From: Mycobacterium neglectum
Lineage (GTDB): Bacteria > Actinomycetota > Actinomycetes > Mycobacteriales > Mycobacteriaceae
NCBI RefSeq assembly: GCF_002591975.1
Contig: NZ_NVQE01000014.1
Location: 1-64,000, forward strand
Reading direction: 5' to 3'
Length of the DNA stretch: 64,000 bases
Shown here one piece after another: positions 24,844 to 33,897 of the stretch; the stretch's first letter is position 1; every line of letters starts with the position of its first letter. The translations under genes and the position numbers were made by a program. The notes under the pieces were generated by a model that saw only the letters and a list, made by a program, of their open reading frames with translations, was not told where the DNA came from and did no database searches.

Positions 24844-25473
24844 ATGGCAGAACCGGAGTCCGACAAGAAGACCTGGTGGCATGAGACGCTCACCTCACCC
24901 GAGTGGTGGTTGCACAACATCGTCGTAGCCATCGTCGTCGGCATGGTGGTCTCCGTGGGCGCCATCCTCGGGCAGTTCTGGATCGACAATCGCCGCGAAG
25001 AGCGGTATCAGGCGATGGAGCTCAGACAGTCCAGGCAGGCCGAACAACTTCAGAATTTGCAGTTTGTCCGGAGCGGCTCCTCGCGCGACCCCGACCAGGA
25101 CAGGCCTTATGCAGCCCTCGATCTCGAGGGCCAGGAACTCGGTGAGCTACAGCTGGCCAACGCCGACTTCGCATACGCGAACCTCGCGTACACCAATCTG
25201 TCCCACGCGAATCTCGCCCATGCGAACTTCGACCGTGCCGACCTCACCGGGGCCAACCTCACCTTGGCGAATCTCACAGACGCCGATCTCAGTATCGACG
25301 ACTACCTGAATGATCCCGATCAGCCGGGCGCCATGCTGGATGGGGCCAACCTGAGGGGAACCGACCTGACCGGAGCCGATCTGAACCGGGCCTCACTGAA
25401 CAACATCTATTACGACTCCACGACGAAATGGCCTGCGGGATTCAGCCCCCCGCCGAGCCGCGCGAAGAAGTGA
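24844..25473 (+). CDS. Membrane-anchored pentapeptide-repeat protein
   Basis: 209 aa. A short cytoplasmic start (KKTWWHETLTSPEWW) is followed by one membrane helix at ~29-50 and a charged linker (RREERYQAMELRQSRQAEQL). From ~90 there is a right-handed pentapeptide helix with A(N/D)L repeats (ANLAYTNLSHANLAHANF, ADLTGANLTLANLTDADL), interrupted by DDYLNDPDQPG. Soluble relatives mimic DNA and protect gyrase, but the membrane anchor argues for a different scaffold role here. The start could also be TTG at 24823. Function unknown. Confidence 0.8.
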   Translation: MAEPESDKKTWWHETLTSPEWWLHNIVVAIVVGMVVSVGAILGQFWIDNRREERYQAMELRQSRQAEQLQNLQFVRSGSSRDPDQDRPYAALDLEGQELGELQLANADFAYANLAYTNLSHANLAHANFDRADLTGANLTLANLTDADLSIDDYLNDPDQPGAMLDGANLRGTDLTGADLNRASLNNIYYDSTTKWPAGFSPPPSRAKK

Positions 25474-25482
25474 CTCAGCCGA

Positions 25483-26649
25483 TCATCCGGTCAGTGGATC
25501 GTGCTGAATGCGTTCGGCGGGAGCACCTTTGGCGAGCAATGCCGACTTGGTGGCCTCGACCATCTCCGGGCCCCCGCAGATCAGGATCTGCCGGTCACCC
25601 CAGCTGCCGTACCGCGTGACGACTTCGGGCAGTGTCCCGGTCTGGCGGACGTGCAGGCCGCGTGGGGGCGCCACGTCGGGGAAGTCGGAAGCCCACGGGG
25701 GATCCGTGCTGTACTCCGACACCGGCGTCACCGACAGCCACGGGTTCTGCGAGGCCACCTGCCACAGGGTGCGCAGATCGTAGAGCTCGCAGGGATAGCG
25801 TGCGCCGAAGAACAGGTGCACCCTCGGGTTGACGGCCTTGCGCGTGAGATCCATGATCAGCGTCCGCAGCGGCGCCAGGCCGGTGCCGCCCGCGACCATC
25901 AGGACGTCGCCGCCGTCGCGGTCGATGTGCATCCCGCCGTGCGGATTGGACATCCGCCAGCGGTCGCCCGGCCTCGTCTCGCCGACGATTGCCGGGCTCA
26001 CCATGCCACCGGGCACCGACCGGACGTGGAACTCGATGCCCCCGCCGCGGTCGGCGGGGATGGACGGACTCAAGTAGCGCCACCGCCGCGGCCACTGCGG
26101 CACCTGAACGGTGACGTACTGACCGGGGTGGTAGTACAGGGGGCGGTCCAGTTGCAGCCGGATCACCGACACGTCCCGGCTGGCGCGGATGTGGTCGATC
26201 ACCGTGCCGTCGCGGTAGGGCGGCCCTTTCTCAGCGTCTGCGGCACCTCGCATCACCCCGACGAGCAACGCGACCGCGTCGTGGGCCGCCTCCGCGAGTC
26301 TGCCGTCCCATTCTTCGATCAGCTGAGTGCGAAGCGTGGTGAGCAGCGCATCTTGCATGCTGTCGTAATGCCGTTGCGTCACACCGTATTTGCGATGGTC
26401 CCGGCCGAGCTGGGCGAGAAAGGCGACCGGCTCCTGCGCCCGCTGGTCAACGAGCTCACCGAACAGCCACGTCAGGGCCGTGGCGAAGGCGTTGCGCTGA
26501 GCCGTCATATCCGGCGGAAACAGGTCACGGACGGACGTGTCGATGGCGAACCACCGGGTGTAGAAGCGCCGGATCAGTTCGGCGGAGCCGAGCGCGGGGT
26601 CGACGGTGTCGCGCAGGGTGCGCAGCGCCTCACGATCGTCGAGTCCCAC
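25483..26649 (-). CDS. Type-II flavohemoglobin-like oxidoreductase (Rv0385-like)
   Basis: 388 aa from a GTG, close to the 390 aa I recall for Rv0385. The N-terminal globin domain (IRRFYTRWFAIDTSVRDLFP, probable proximal His in LGRDHRKYGV) is joined to a ferredoxin-reductase module: FAD site YYHPGQYVTVQVPQ and RYLSPSIPAD, NAD site VAGGTGLAPLRTLIMD, and a C-terminal LICGGPEMV. Mycobacterial type-II flavohemoglobins differ from NO dioxygenases and have been linked to D-lactate oxidation and oxidative-stress defence. TACTAT (26658-26663) lies eight bases before the GTG. In M. tuberculosis it neighbours clpB; here about 11 kb separate them. Confidence 0.85.
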   Translation of the reverse strand: MGLDDREALRTLRDTVDPALGSAELIRRFYTRWFAIDTSVRDLFPPDMTAQRNAFATALTWLFGELVDQRAQEPVAFLAQLGRDHRKYGVTQRHYDSMQDALLTTLRTQLIEEWDGRLAEAAHDAVALLVGVMRGAADAEKGPPYRDGTVIDHIRASRDVSVIRLQLDRPLYYHPGQYVTVQVPQWPRRWRYLSPSIPADRGGGIEFHVRSVPGGMVSPAIVGETRPGDRWRMSNPHGGMHIDRDGGDVLMVAGGTGLAPLRTLIMDLTRKAVNPRVHLFFGARYPCELYDLRTLWQVASQNPWLSVTPVSEYSTDPPWASDFPDVAPPRGLHVRQTGTLPEVVTRYGSWGDRQILICGGPEMVEATKSALLAKGAPAERIQHDPLTG

Positions 26650-26665
26650 GCCAGTCGATAGTAAG

Positions 26666-27673
26666 TTACGCGGCTGAGGAGCCCCGCTGTCGCATCGCGG
26701 CGACGACGACCAGCCCCGCACCGAGCAGCGACCAGCAGGTGAGGACCACGATCGGCAGCGCGCCGCCGGCGCCGTCGAAGAATGCCGTCGACCGCAGCAG
26801 TGTGGCGTTCGCACCTTGCGGCAGCCACTGCCCCAACTGTCCCCAGCCGGCGGGCAGCATCTCGGGCGCGCTGTTAAGCCCCGACAGCGGGTTGCCCAAC
26901 AGCAGGGCCAGACCCGCTCCGAGCGCAAGGCCGACCCGCCCGAACAGCGATCCCAGGCCGAGCATGGACAGTCCGGCGGCCAACACACCCAACGTCAAGC
27001 CGCCTGCGACGCCCCAGAAGTTCGTTTCGATAGCGCCGAACAGATATCGCAGCAGCGTGGCGATCGTGATGCCCGCGACTCCGGCGAAGGTCACGGCGGT
27101 GGCGAAGCGTGTCCACACCTCGCGTTTGAGGATGAGCATCAAAGCGATTGCCGGCAGCATTCCGGCGAGGGTGATCGGTAGCGCGGAGGCGGCCAGCCCG
27201 ACGCCACGCGGATCGTTTTCGGTCGGCGGCGCAAGGTCCTCGGTTCGCAGCGGCACACCTAACTGCTTGGCGATGCCGTTGCCGATCTGGGTGAGCAGTT
27301 GCGCGACCATCGGGCTGCCCCCGGTGGCGACCAGCAGGCTGCGCCCATCGGGCCCCAACGCGATGCCGCCGTAGACGTCACGGTTTTCGATCGCGTCCCG
27401 CAGCGCGGCCTCGCCCGGGTAGTAGGTGATCGCGAAGGCGCCGGGTGCCTGCTTGTCGAGAATCGCCGCCGCTTGCCCACTGGCGGCCTGTGGGCCCGCG
27501 GCGCCGATTGGCACAGCGTGCGGTGCCGTGCGTGCCGCAGGCAATGCGAACGCGATCGAAACGATCGTGAGTACGACCGTGAGCACAACAACGATGCCGA
27601 TCGCGCGGATCGCGGCCGGGGGTTCGTGGACGGGTGCCGCGTGGGTGTGCCGGGGCAGGGTGTCGGTGAGCAT
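26666..27673 (-). CDS. Polytopic membrane protein, YhgE/ABC-2-permease-like
   Basis: 335 aa. One membrane helix near the N-terminus (IGIVVVLTVVLTIVSIAFAL), an outside loop of ~130 residues (ILDKQAPGAFAITYYPGEAA, VYGGIALGPDGRSLLVATGG) and then about five helices to the end. This is the layout of YhgE/Pip and DUF3533-type proteins, related to ABC-2 permeases but without an ATPase. The ATG at 27673 has AAGAGGA at proper spacing; an upstream GTG at 27691 does not. It is divergent from a TetR gene with a palindrome between them, so it is probably TetR-controlled export or stress machinery. Confidence 0.75.
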   Translation of the reverse strand: MLTDTLPRHTHAAPVHEPPAAIRAIGIVVVLTVVLTIVSIAFALPAARTAPHAVPIGAAGPQAASGQAAAILDKQAPGAFAITYYPGEAALRDAIENRDVYGGIALGPDGRSLLVATGGSPMVAQLLTQIGNGIAKQLGVPLRTEDLAPPTENDPRGVGLAASALPITLAGMLPAIALMLILKREVWTRFATAVTFAGVAGITIATLLRYLFGAIETNFWGVAGGLTLGVLAAGLSMLGLGSLFGRVGLALGAGLALLLGNPLSGLNSAPEMLPAGWGQLGQWLPQGANATLLRSTAFFDGAGGALPIVVLTCWSLLGAGLVVVAAMRQRGSSAA

Positions 27674-27739
27674 CAGCGTCCTCTTTTTCACTCATCGTTG
27701 AATTAGTTGTGTGGCTGAGCGTACCGCTGAGCGGCCAGT

Positions 27740-27759
27740 ATTTCAACGTTCATTGAAAT
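27740..27759. promoter_or_regulatory. Palindromic operator ATTTCAA-N6-TTGAAAT
   Basis: Perfect 7-bp inverted repeat just upstream of TACTGT (27762-27767), the -10 of the TetR gene, and in the shared region with the divergent membrane-protein gene. It is a likely autoregulatory TetR operator. Confidence 0.7.
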
Positions 27760-27773
27760 GATACTGTCGACGT

Positions 27774-28406
27774 ATGCCTTCACCTGCCAAGACGAGCAAG
27801 CGGCGGGGCCGCCGCCAGGGCGGGCCCGTGTCCCGCGAGGCCGTACTGGCGGCAGCGAAGGAGCGTTTTGCGACCGAGGGGTATGAGAAGACGACGCTGC
27901 GCGCGATCGCCGACGACGCCCACGTAGACCCCTCGATGGTGCTGTACCTGTTCGGATCGAAGGCAGAGCTGTTCCGCGAGTCACTTCGTCTGCTCCTCGA
28001 CCCCGACCTCTTGGTCGCCGCGCTAAGGGGAACTCCTGACGACGAACCTGATATCGGCACCCGGATGGTGCGGACCTACTTGCGCATCTGGGAGGCCCCC
28101 GAGTCGGGTCCGACCATGGTGGTGATGCTGCAGTCGGCCACCTCGAACCCCGACGCGCACGAGGCCTTCCGCAGCTTCATGCAGAACTACGTTCTGACAG
28201 CGGTGTCCGGCGTGCTGGGCGGGGACGAACAGGCCCGCCTGCGGGCAACGCTCGCCGCAAGTCAACTCGTCGGTACGGCGGTGCTGCGCTACGTCATGAA
28301 AGTCCCGCCGCTGGCGACCTTGTCGGGCGATGAGCTGGTACGAGTTATCGCACCGACCGTCACGCGTTACCTGACCGCGGATGCCGAAGAGCTAGGGCTG
28401 CCCTGA
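27774..28406 (+). CDS. TetR-family transcriptional regulator
   Basis: 210 aa. A basic start (KTSKRRGRRQGG) precedes the TetR HTH (REAVLAAAKERFATEGYEKT, LRAIADDAHVDPSMVLYLFG) and an all-helical ligand domain of the TetR_C type (YLRIWEAPESGPTMVVMLQS). The ATG is six bases after a TACTGT -10 box, so it is leaderless. The palindrome at 27740-27759 should be its operator, with the divergent YhgE-like membrane protein as main target. The inducer is unknown. Confidence 0.88.
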   Translation: MPSPAKTSKRRGRRQGGPVSREAVLAAAKERFATEGYEKTTLRAIADDAHVDPSMVLYLFGSKAELFRESLRLLLDPDLLVAALRGTPDDEPDIGTRMVRTYLRIWEAPESGPTMVVMLQSATSNPDAHEAFRSFMQNYVLTAVSGVLGGDEQARLRATLAASQLVGTAVLRYVMKVPPLATLSGDELVRVIAPTVTRYLTADAEELGLP

Positions 28407-28409
28407 GCT

Positions 28410-29060
28410 CTACAGGGCGTGAATTCCCTTGTACAGCACCATGAGACCGATCACAACCAGGATTATCGCGACGAGGACGGCATGCTGGGCCTCCATCCAG
28501 TCCTTGAGCCTCACCAGCGGGGCGTCGAGCCGGTCGCCGGAAACGGCGTAGGCCAGAATCGGGAGCGCCACAGTCGAAGCGGCGACCAGGACGTACCACA
28601 GCTCAGCAAGCCAGATCTGTGACGAACCAAGTCCGGCAGTGCCGATCGCCAAACCCGCTGCGGCACAGATGAACAGCACCTTGGGATTGAGAATGGTGAG
28701 CACGAACCCCGTGGCACCGGCGCGAGTGGGTGTGAGTTTGGACAGGCTCTGCATCCACTTGGGGGTGTGCTCGGACTTCTTGCGGGTGAGCCACCGGTAG
28801 CTGCCGAACACGATCAGCGCGGCACCGACCACGATGCGCAGCCAGGACGCCCAGCCCGGGGGCTTGCCCCCGAGTCCTCCGACGAGGCCAGACACCTGGA
28901 TGAAGATCAGCGTCAACACCGTCAGCCCGACCAACCAGCCGGCCAGGAAAGCCAGTCCCGTCGGACGTGGGCGGGCAGTGTGCAACACCAGCACCGCGGG
29001 GATGATCGACAACGGCGAGAGGGCGACGACCAACGCGAGCGGTATGAGCTCGATCAGCAC
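28410..29060 (-). CDS. Sap/GAP family (SfLAP) membrane protein
   Basis: 216 aa with about six membrane helices. It starts LIELIPLALVVALSPLSIIP and contains GLAFLAGWLVGLTVLTLIF and ATGFVLTILNPKVLFICAAA, as in the Sap/GAP family (sulfolipid- and glycopeptidolipid-addressing proteins), which is distantly LysE-like. Family members help place mycobacterial surface lipids outside the membrane. The GTG at 29060, preceded by GGGGAT, matches the family start; the frame is open to an ATG at 29126 without a ribosome-binding site. The lipid handled here is unknown. Confidence 0.8.
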   Translation of the reverse strand: MLIELIPLALVVALSPLSIIPAVLVLHTARPRPTGLAFLAGWLVGLTVLTLIFIQVSGLVGGLGGKPPGWASWLRIVVGAALIVFGSYRWLTRKKSEHTPKWMQSLSKLTPTRAGATGFVLTILNPKVLFICAAAGLAIGTAGLGSSQIWLAELWYVLVAASTVALPILAYAVSGDRLDAPLVRLKDWMEAQHAVLVAIILVVIGLMVLYKGIHAL

Positions 29061-29146
29061 CGATCCCCAATTACCGGACAATGCTCGCCCTTTCGTCGCA
29101 TCATTCGAAAGCAACCTAGCAATCATTGACAGAGAGAACCGACCTT

Positions 29147-29647
29147 ATGACCCGACGGACGCACTACAGCACCCGAACGTTCACGACGGGGCTGGTGCTC
29201 TCGGCTGCCTTCTGGGCTCTCGCGATCTACGCTCCCGCGTCAGCCGGTGCCGCCGACACCTGCGTCGATGCGGCGACGAGTGCTCCGCTGCCGCTCGACG
29301 TGGGACCGTGCGCCGACGTTCTCGCCCAAGAAACGCGTTGGCTGGCGGCGATCGCCGCGGGTGATGTCGGAACCGTCGAAGCGATCCTGAGCCCGACCTT
29401 CAAACACGTGAATTCCGATGGCCAGCTGCTCAACCGTGCCGAGGAGATCGCAAACATGGCGCCGCTGCCGTTCACGATGAACCCGTCGGACCAGATCGTC
29501 GACATCGCGGGCAACACCGCCGTGGTCCATGGAATCAATACGCTGCTCCAGGGCGGTCAGGTGATGGCAACCGAGCGATTCACCGACGTCTTCGAGCTTC
29601 AGAACGGTCAGTGGATGGCCCTGTCGGCCCAGGAGACTGCCACCTGA
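29147..29647 (+). CDS. Secreted NTF2-like (DUF4440-type) protein
   Basis: 166 aa. A signal peptide (TTGLVLSAAFWALAIYAPAS, cut near AGAA) precedes an NTF2-fold domain with LAAIAAGDVGTVEAILSPTF, KHVNSDGQLLNRAEEI and FTDVFELQNGQWMALSAQET, typical of SnoaL/DUF4440 proteins. Two Cys lie near the mature N-terminus (ADTCVDA, VGPCADV). Fold members bind small ligands or act as simple isomerases or cyclases, but no catalytic set can be assigned. It is divergent from the Sap-like gene and lies 75 bases before the multicopper oxidase. Confidence 0.75.
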   Translation: MTRRTHYSTRTFTTGLVLSAAFWALAIYAPASAGAADTCVDAATSAPLPLDVGPCADVLAQETRWLAAIAAGDVGTVEAILSPTFKHVNSDGQLLNRAEEIANMAPLPFTMNPSDQIVDIAGNTAVVHGINTLLQGGQVMATERFTDVFELQNGQWMALSAQETAT

Positions 29648-29722
29648 ACCGTCCGGGTCGGACCCATTGCAGCAAATTTGCCGTAGCATCTCTTCACCCC
29701 AAGCCCGAGGAATGGAGAGGCC

Positions 29723-32700
29723 ATGCGGCTTCGCTCCGATGGCCGGCTCAGCCGGCGGCGCTCCAATTGCCGGATTTTCGTCGCCCTGACGTTGGTCATC
29801 GCGATGACCGCCGCGATGACGGCGTGCTCGCGCGACAAGGAGGCGCCCGCACCGCAGGCCGGAGTGAATGCCGGTCCCGACGGCAAGCCCGCTCCTTTTG
29901 CCGAACCTGTGCGGCTCTCGAGCAAGGACGGGGTACTCGAGGTTCGGCTTTCGGCGCACCAGGGCACCGTCAACCTGGACACCGTCAAAGAGCCCGTTAC
30001 CAACTTCCTCATCTTCGGATACGACCTCATCAAGGGAACTGCGTCGGACGGATCGACGAAGGGCGACAACCTCTACCCCGCGCCTACTCTGCGTGTTGAC
30101 CCCGGCGAGAAGCTGATCATCCACTACGACAACGATCTTCAGAATCTGACCATCCCAGATTTCTACGACCCCGCCATGACCCCCAAGGGGGGTGAGGTGC
30201 CCATCTATCCGCCCACCCTCACCGAGTCGCCGCTGAACCTGCACACCCACGGCTTGCACGTCAGTCCATCGGGCAACGCCGACAACGTGCTGCTCTCGAT
30301 CCCGGCCGGGATGGGCAACACCTACACCTATGACGTCCCCAAGAACATGCCCAACGGGCTGTACTGGTACCACAGTCACCGTCACACGATGACGTCCCAA
30401 CAGACCTACGCCGGCCTGGCCGGTCTGTTGGAGATCGGCCGTCCCGACGGCAACCTGCCGCTGGTGACGGAGAACGATATTCCCATCCGCAACATGGCGA
30501 TTCAGTACAACTACGTGTTCGACCGCAATGGCAAGGGACACCAGCTCAACAACTACAGTTGGCCCCAGTGGGTGAGCACGCTCAAACCCCCGCAGGGTTC
30601 CCAACTCGCCGACGGCACGTACCAGCCGAGCCTGGCGCCGGTGAACATCGCCGACACCGCGATGGGCTCGCAGTATCTGACGCCATGGTGGGAAGGTCCG
30701 CTGTCGCCCAAGAACAATCGCGGTCAGACTCAGTTCATCCCGTCTAATCTGATGAACTTCGACAGCCCGACGACCAAGGTCGCCGAGAAGCCCGACCTGC
30801 CAGAGAACCAGCGCGATGTGCAGTTCACGGTGAACGGCCAATTCCAGCCGGAGCTGAAGATCAAACCCGGCCAAACGGAGATCTGGGTGGTCGCCAACAT
30901 CAGCGACATTGCCTACATGACAGTCAGATTGACCGAGACCGCCACCGGTAATCATCCGAAATTCTCGATAGTCGGACAGGACGGCAACCCTTACACGCAG
31001 GTCGGCAGGCCGGTCTACGGTGATGGAACGACGCTGAGCGTCCCGCCCGGATCTCGCTATGCGATTGCGGTGACGATGCCCTCCGAAGGCGATCTGGTCC
31101 TGGAGTTCCCGCCGGATCCCAATGCCAAGCCGATCGTGAATCCCGGTGTGCTGTATACGAACAACGGCACCAAGAACACGCCTGCGGTGCTTGGCACCCT
31201 CACCGTGGATCCGAAGTTCCTCAGCTTCGCCGACGGCTTCTTCGTGTTCCCCACCCAGACGTTGATCCGCGCCACACAGGACACCAGCGGACAGGGTGAG
31301 ACCACGGCCTTTGAACCGGGACAGAACCTCGACGCGTACACGTCGTTCGTCGACACGTCGGTCATGACGCCGGCAGTCACACGTGAGATGACGATCACCG
31401 ACACCATCGGCGGCGGCCTCGCCAGCAATAACGACCCCAAGGCCGTCATCTACATGTTCGAACCGAGCGGGTTCCCCAATGTCTCGCTGATCCAGCCGCG
31501 GCTCAACTCCGTCGAGGAGTGGAAGATCGTCAACATGAACAACGATGCGCATCCGATGCACATCCACGTCAACGACTTTCAGGTGATGTCCATCGACGAC
31601 CCGAACCGCGGCAAGACCGGCGTGCAACCGTGGGGACTGGACAACGTCAACGTTCCCGCGCCGATATTCAACGACATGCACGTCGTGAGCACTCCGGCGA
31701 CACTGACCCTGCGCCAGGAGTTCCTCGAGTACGCCGGCGCGTACGTGATCCACTGTCACCGCCTCAACCACGAGGACAACGGGCTGATGGCCACCATCAA
31801 CGTCATCCCCGAAGTGTCGACCTACGCGGTGGCGATACCCGGATCCGACGGGAAGCCGACTTCGGTGCAGGTCCGGGACGCCAACGGCGACAAGGTCTTA
31901 CAAACGGTATTTCCGTTCCCGGACTTCGAGGGCACGCCATCGGTGGCGATGGCCGACGTGAACGGTGACATGATTCTCGATCTGGTCGCCGGCACCGGCA
32001 CGGGCGCACCTCCCGAGGTGGTGGCATATGACGGGAACGACACGGCTGACGGACTGTTCAAGACCGAGATCACTCGGTTCGCACCGTTCGACTCCGATTT
32101 CGCGGGCGGCGTGACGGTCGCAGGTGCCGACATCGACGGAAATGCGCTGGCCGACAACATCGTCGTCGGTACGGGTCCGGGAACCGAGTCGCAGGTAAAG
32201 GTGTATTCATCGACCTTGCCTTCGGAGTCGGGCACGGCGCCCGACGTGTTCTCCACGTTCACGCCCTATCCCGGGTCTCAGTCCGGTGTCTCGCTGGCCA
32301 CCGGAATGGTCGAGTTCGGATCGGGCCGCGAGTCGATCGTGACTGCGCCGGGGCCCGGTGATGCGCCGCTGGTCAAGTCTTTCCGGTGGGACCTCTACAC
32401 GCCGACCGCGCGAGCGCAGGCCAACGGAACGGCCACCGAGCATGCCGCCAATCCGAATGAACCCAAGATGACGTCGAACTTCCTGGCCTACGACGAGAAC
32501 TACAAGGACGGGGTTGCGCTGTCCACCGGTTGGGTCGCGGGCGGCGAAGGGGGAGCCATGAGCATCATCACCAGCCAACTCGCCGGTGCGGGCACGGTGC
32601 GGGTGTGGTCTACCGGATCAAAGCTCGATGGGCAGCCGGGTATGTACTTGGAAAGCCCGAATCACCACGAGGAAAACCTCGAGTACGCCGAGATCGCTTC

Positions 32701-32920
32701 GTTCGCACCGATCGGCGGGGCCACCCCGGGCGCGACCATTGCGACGTCCAGCACTGTCTACGGAGCCGATCTCCTCGTGGCGGGGACCGCCCCCGGCGGC
32801 CAGGAGGTCCGCAAGTACACCTTGGAGCGCCCGGCGCCGGACGCTACGACGTTGGTGCCCAAGCTGATCGCCACCATCCCGAAGATGCCGGCGGGTCCGA
32901 CGCCGCTCGCCGGCCGCTAG
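29723..32920 (+). CDS. Multicopper oxidase fused to a C-terminal propeller-like domain
   Basis: 1065 aa, roughly twice a normal laccase. The N-terminus is a probable lipoprotein signal (AAMTACS). All four copper motifs are present: NLHTHGLHV (~172-180), YWYHSHRH (~213-220), HPMHIHVND (~610-618) and HCHRLNHEDNGLM (~678-690), giving T1 and trinuclear sites. After ~710 comes a ~350-residue extension with FG-GAP/VCBS-like turns (VAMADVNGDMILDLVAGTGT, GVTVAGADIDGNALADNIVV), suggesting a beta-propeller. It should oxidise phenols, Mn or Cu(I) outside the cell. GGAGAGG precedes the ATG. Its stop shares CTAG with the convergent ABM gene. Confidence 0.88.
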   Translation: MRLRSDGRLSRRRSNCRIFVALTLVIAMTAAMTACSRDKEAPAPQAGVNAGPDGKPAPFAEPVRLSSKDGVLEVRLSAHQGTVNLDTVKEPVTNFLIFGYDLIKGTASDGSTKGDNLYPAPTLRVDPGEKLIIHYDNDLQNLTIPDFYDPAMTPKGGEVPIYPPTLTESPLNLHTHGLHVSPSGNADNVLLSIPAGMGNTYTYDVPKNMPNGLYWYHSHRHTMTSQQTYAGLAGLLEIGRPDGNLPLVTENDIPIRNMAIQYNYVFDRNGKGHQLNNYSWPQWVSTLKPPQGSQLADGTYQPSLAPVNIADTAMGSQYLTPWWEGPLSPKNNRGQTQFIPSNLMNFDSPTTKVAEKPDLPENQRDVQFTVNGQFQPELKIKPGQTEIWVVANISDIAYMTVRLTETATGNHPKFSIVGQDGNPYTQVGRPVYGDGTTLSVPPGSRYAIAVTMPSEGDLVLEFPPDPNAKPIVNPGVLYTNNGTKNTPAVLGTLTVDPKFLSFADGFFVFPTQTLIRATQDTSGQGETTAFEPGQNLDAYTSFVDTSVMTPAVTREMTITDTIGGGLASNNDPKAVIYMFEPSGFPNVSLIQPRLNSVEEWKIVNMNNDAHPMHIHVNDFQVMSIDDPNRGKTGVQPWGLDNVNVPAPIFNDMHVVSTPATLTLRQEFLEYAGAYVIHCHRLNHEDNGLMATINVIPEVSTYAVAIPGSDGKPTSVQVRDANGDKVLQTVFPFPDFEGTPSVAMADVNGDMILDLVAGTGTGAPPEVVAYDGNDTADGLFKTEITRFAPFDSDFAGGVTVAGADIDGNALADNIVVGTGPGTESQVKVYSSTLPSESGTAPDVFSTFTPYPGSQSGVSLATGMVEFGSGRESIVTAPGPGDAPLVKSFRWDLYTPTARAQANGTATEHAANPNEPKMTSNFLAYDENYKDGVALSTGWVAGGEGGAMSIITSQLAGAGTVRVWSTGSKLDGQPGMYLESPNHHEENLEYAEIASFAPIGGATPGATIATSSTVYGADLLVAGTAPGGQEVRKYTLERPAPDATTLVPKLIATIPKMPAGPTPLAGR

Positions 32921-33888
32921 GGCAGGTGCCAGAACACGCGGGTCACCAGGTAGAAGGCCAGACTCAGGAGCGCCATGATGCCGATGACCAGGGCGAAGCC
33001 ACGCCAATTCGTTGTGGTCTCGGACGTCTCTTGGGGCGGCCTCAGCCAGTTCTTCAACAGCGGATTGACGAAGAAGGGCATCGTGAAGTAGCTGAGCGCG
33101 AAGCTGGACAGCAAGTTCCCGATCAGCAGGCCCAGCCACAGCGGCATCTTCAACGGTGACAGCGCAAGCGTGATCATCACGACCGTGGGATAGACCCCGA
33201 CCCAGACGGCGACGGACGTCTTGAAGTTGGAGGGGGGAGGGGCCTCGGCTCCGCGCTGATCGAAGGCGAACCAGTTGCCGAACGAGTTGTCGATGGTGCG
33301 GAGGTGGTAGTCGGCGAACTTCTCACCCTCGGCGAGAAGTTCCCTGCGCGCGTCCGAGATCATCCACCTGTTGAGGTCTTCGGCGGTCTTGTAGCGGTAC
33401 AGCGCGGTCCACTCCTCTTGGATTCCCTCGACAGGACGAAACAACTCGGTACCGCGGAATCCTGGAAACTTGTTCTCCGCCAGTCGAAGTCGTTCCTGCC
33501 ATGCCAGGAACTCGTCCACGTTCTCTGACGGGACTCGATGCGTGACCACGACGGTAACCAGGGAATCGTTCTGTCGCGCGCCGCCGCCGACCACCTGCTG
33601 GGTGCCGGGCCCCTCGAAGAACACCTGACCGGCTTCGAGTCGCTTCTGACGTGTCGCACTGTTGATCCACGCCTGAACGTGCGCGATCGAGTCGAAGCGA
33701 AAGATGACCACCCACTCGCGTTGAACCGCGGTGGGCGCGTTGATTTCGGCGGCGATGAAACCGGGATACCGAGCGGCCTCGCGGTTCATCTCCTTCTGCC
33801 ACGCCTCGAACGCCCTCTCGCTGCCGGCCCGCACGCGCTGGCCGATGATGACCGTCGCCGTGGTGTCGGTGACCCCTGTCGTGCCCAT
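32917..33888 (-). CDS. Membrane protein with two ABM monooxygenase-like domains
   Basis: 323 aa. Two ABM (antibiotic biosynthesis monooxygenase, YgiN-like) ferredoxin-fold domains stand in tandem (RVRAGSERAFEAWQKEM, then RVPSENVDEFLAWQERL). After ~205 come about three membrane helices (AVWVGVYPTVVMITLAL, LWLGLLIGNLLSSFAL, GFALVIGIMALLSLAFYL). Fused ABM-membrane proteins are known but uncharacterised. The ATG at 33888 lies nine bases after the molybdenum hydroxylase stop; a TTG at 33897 abuts it directly. It is thus the third gene of the hydroxylase operon and may tether or assist that enzyme. Confidence 0.78.
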   Translation of the reverse strand: MGTTGVTDTTATVIIGQRVRAGSERAFEAWQKEMNREAARYPGFIAAEINAPTAVQREWVVIFRFDSIAHVQAWINSATRQKRLEAGQVFFEGPGTQQVVGGGARQNDSLVTVVVTHRVPSENVDEFLAWQERLRLAENKFPGFRGTELFRPVEGIQEEWTALYRYKTAEDLNRWMISDARRELLAEGEKFADYHLRTIDNSFGNWFAFDQRGAEAPPPSNFKTSVAVWVGVYPTVVMITLALSPLKMPLWLGLLIGNLLSSFALSYFTMPFFVNPLLKNWLRPPQETSETTTNWRGFALVIGIMALLSLAFYLVTRVFWHLP

Positions 33889-33897
33889 GTTTGCCAA

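Noticed and set aside
29240..31771. 843-residue minus-strand frame
   Set aside because: It lies opposite the multicopper oxidase, whose copper motifs are unambiguous; the mirror is Arg/Val/His-rich with no domain.
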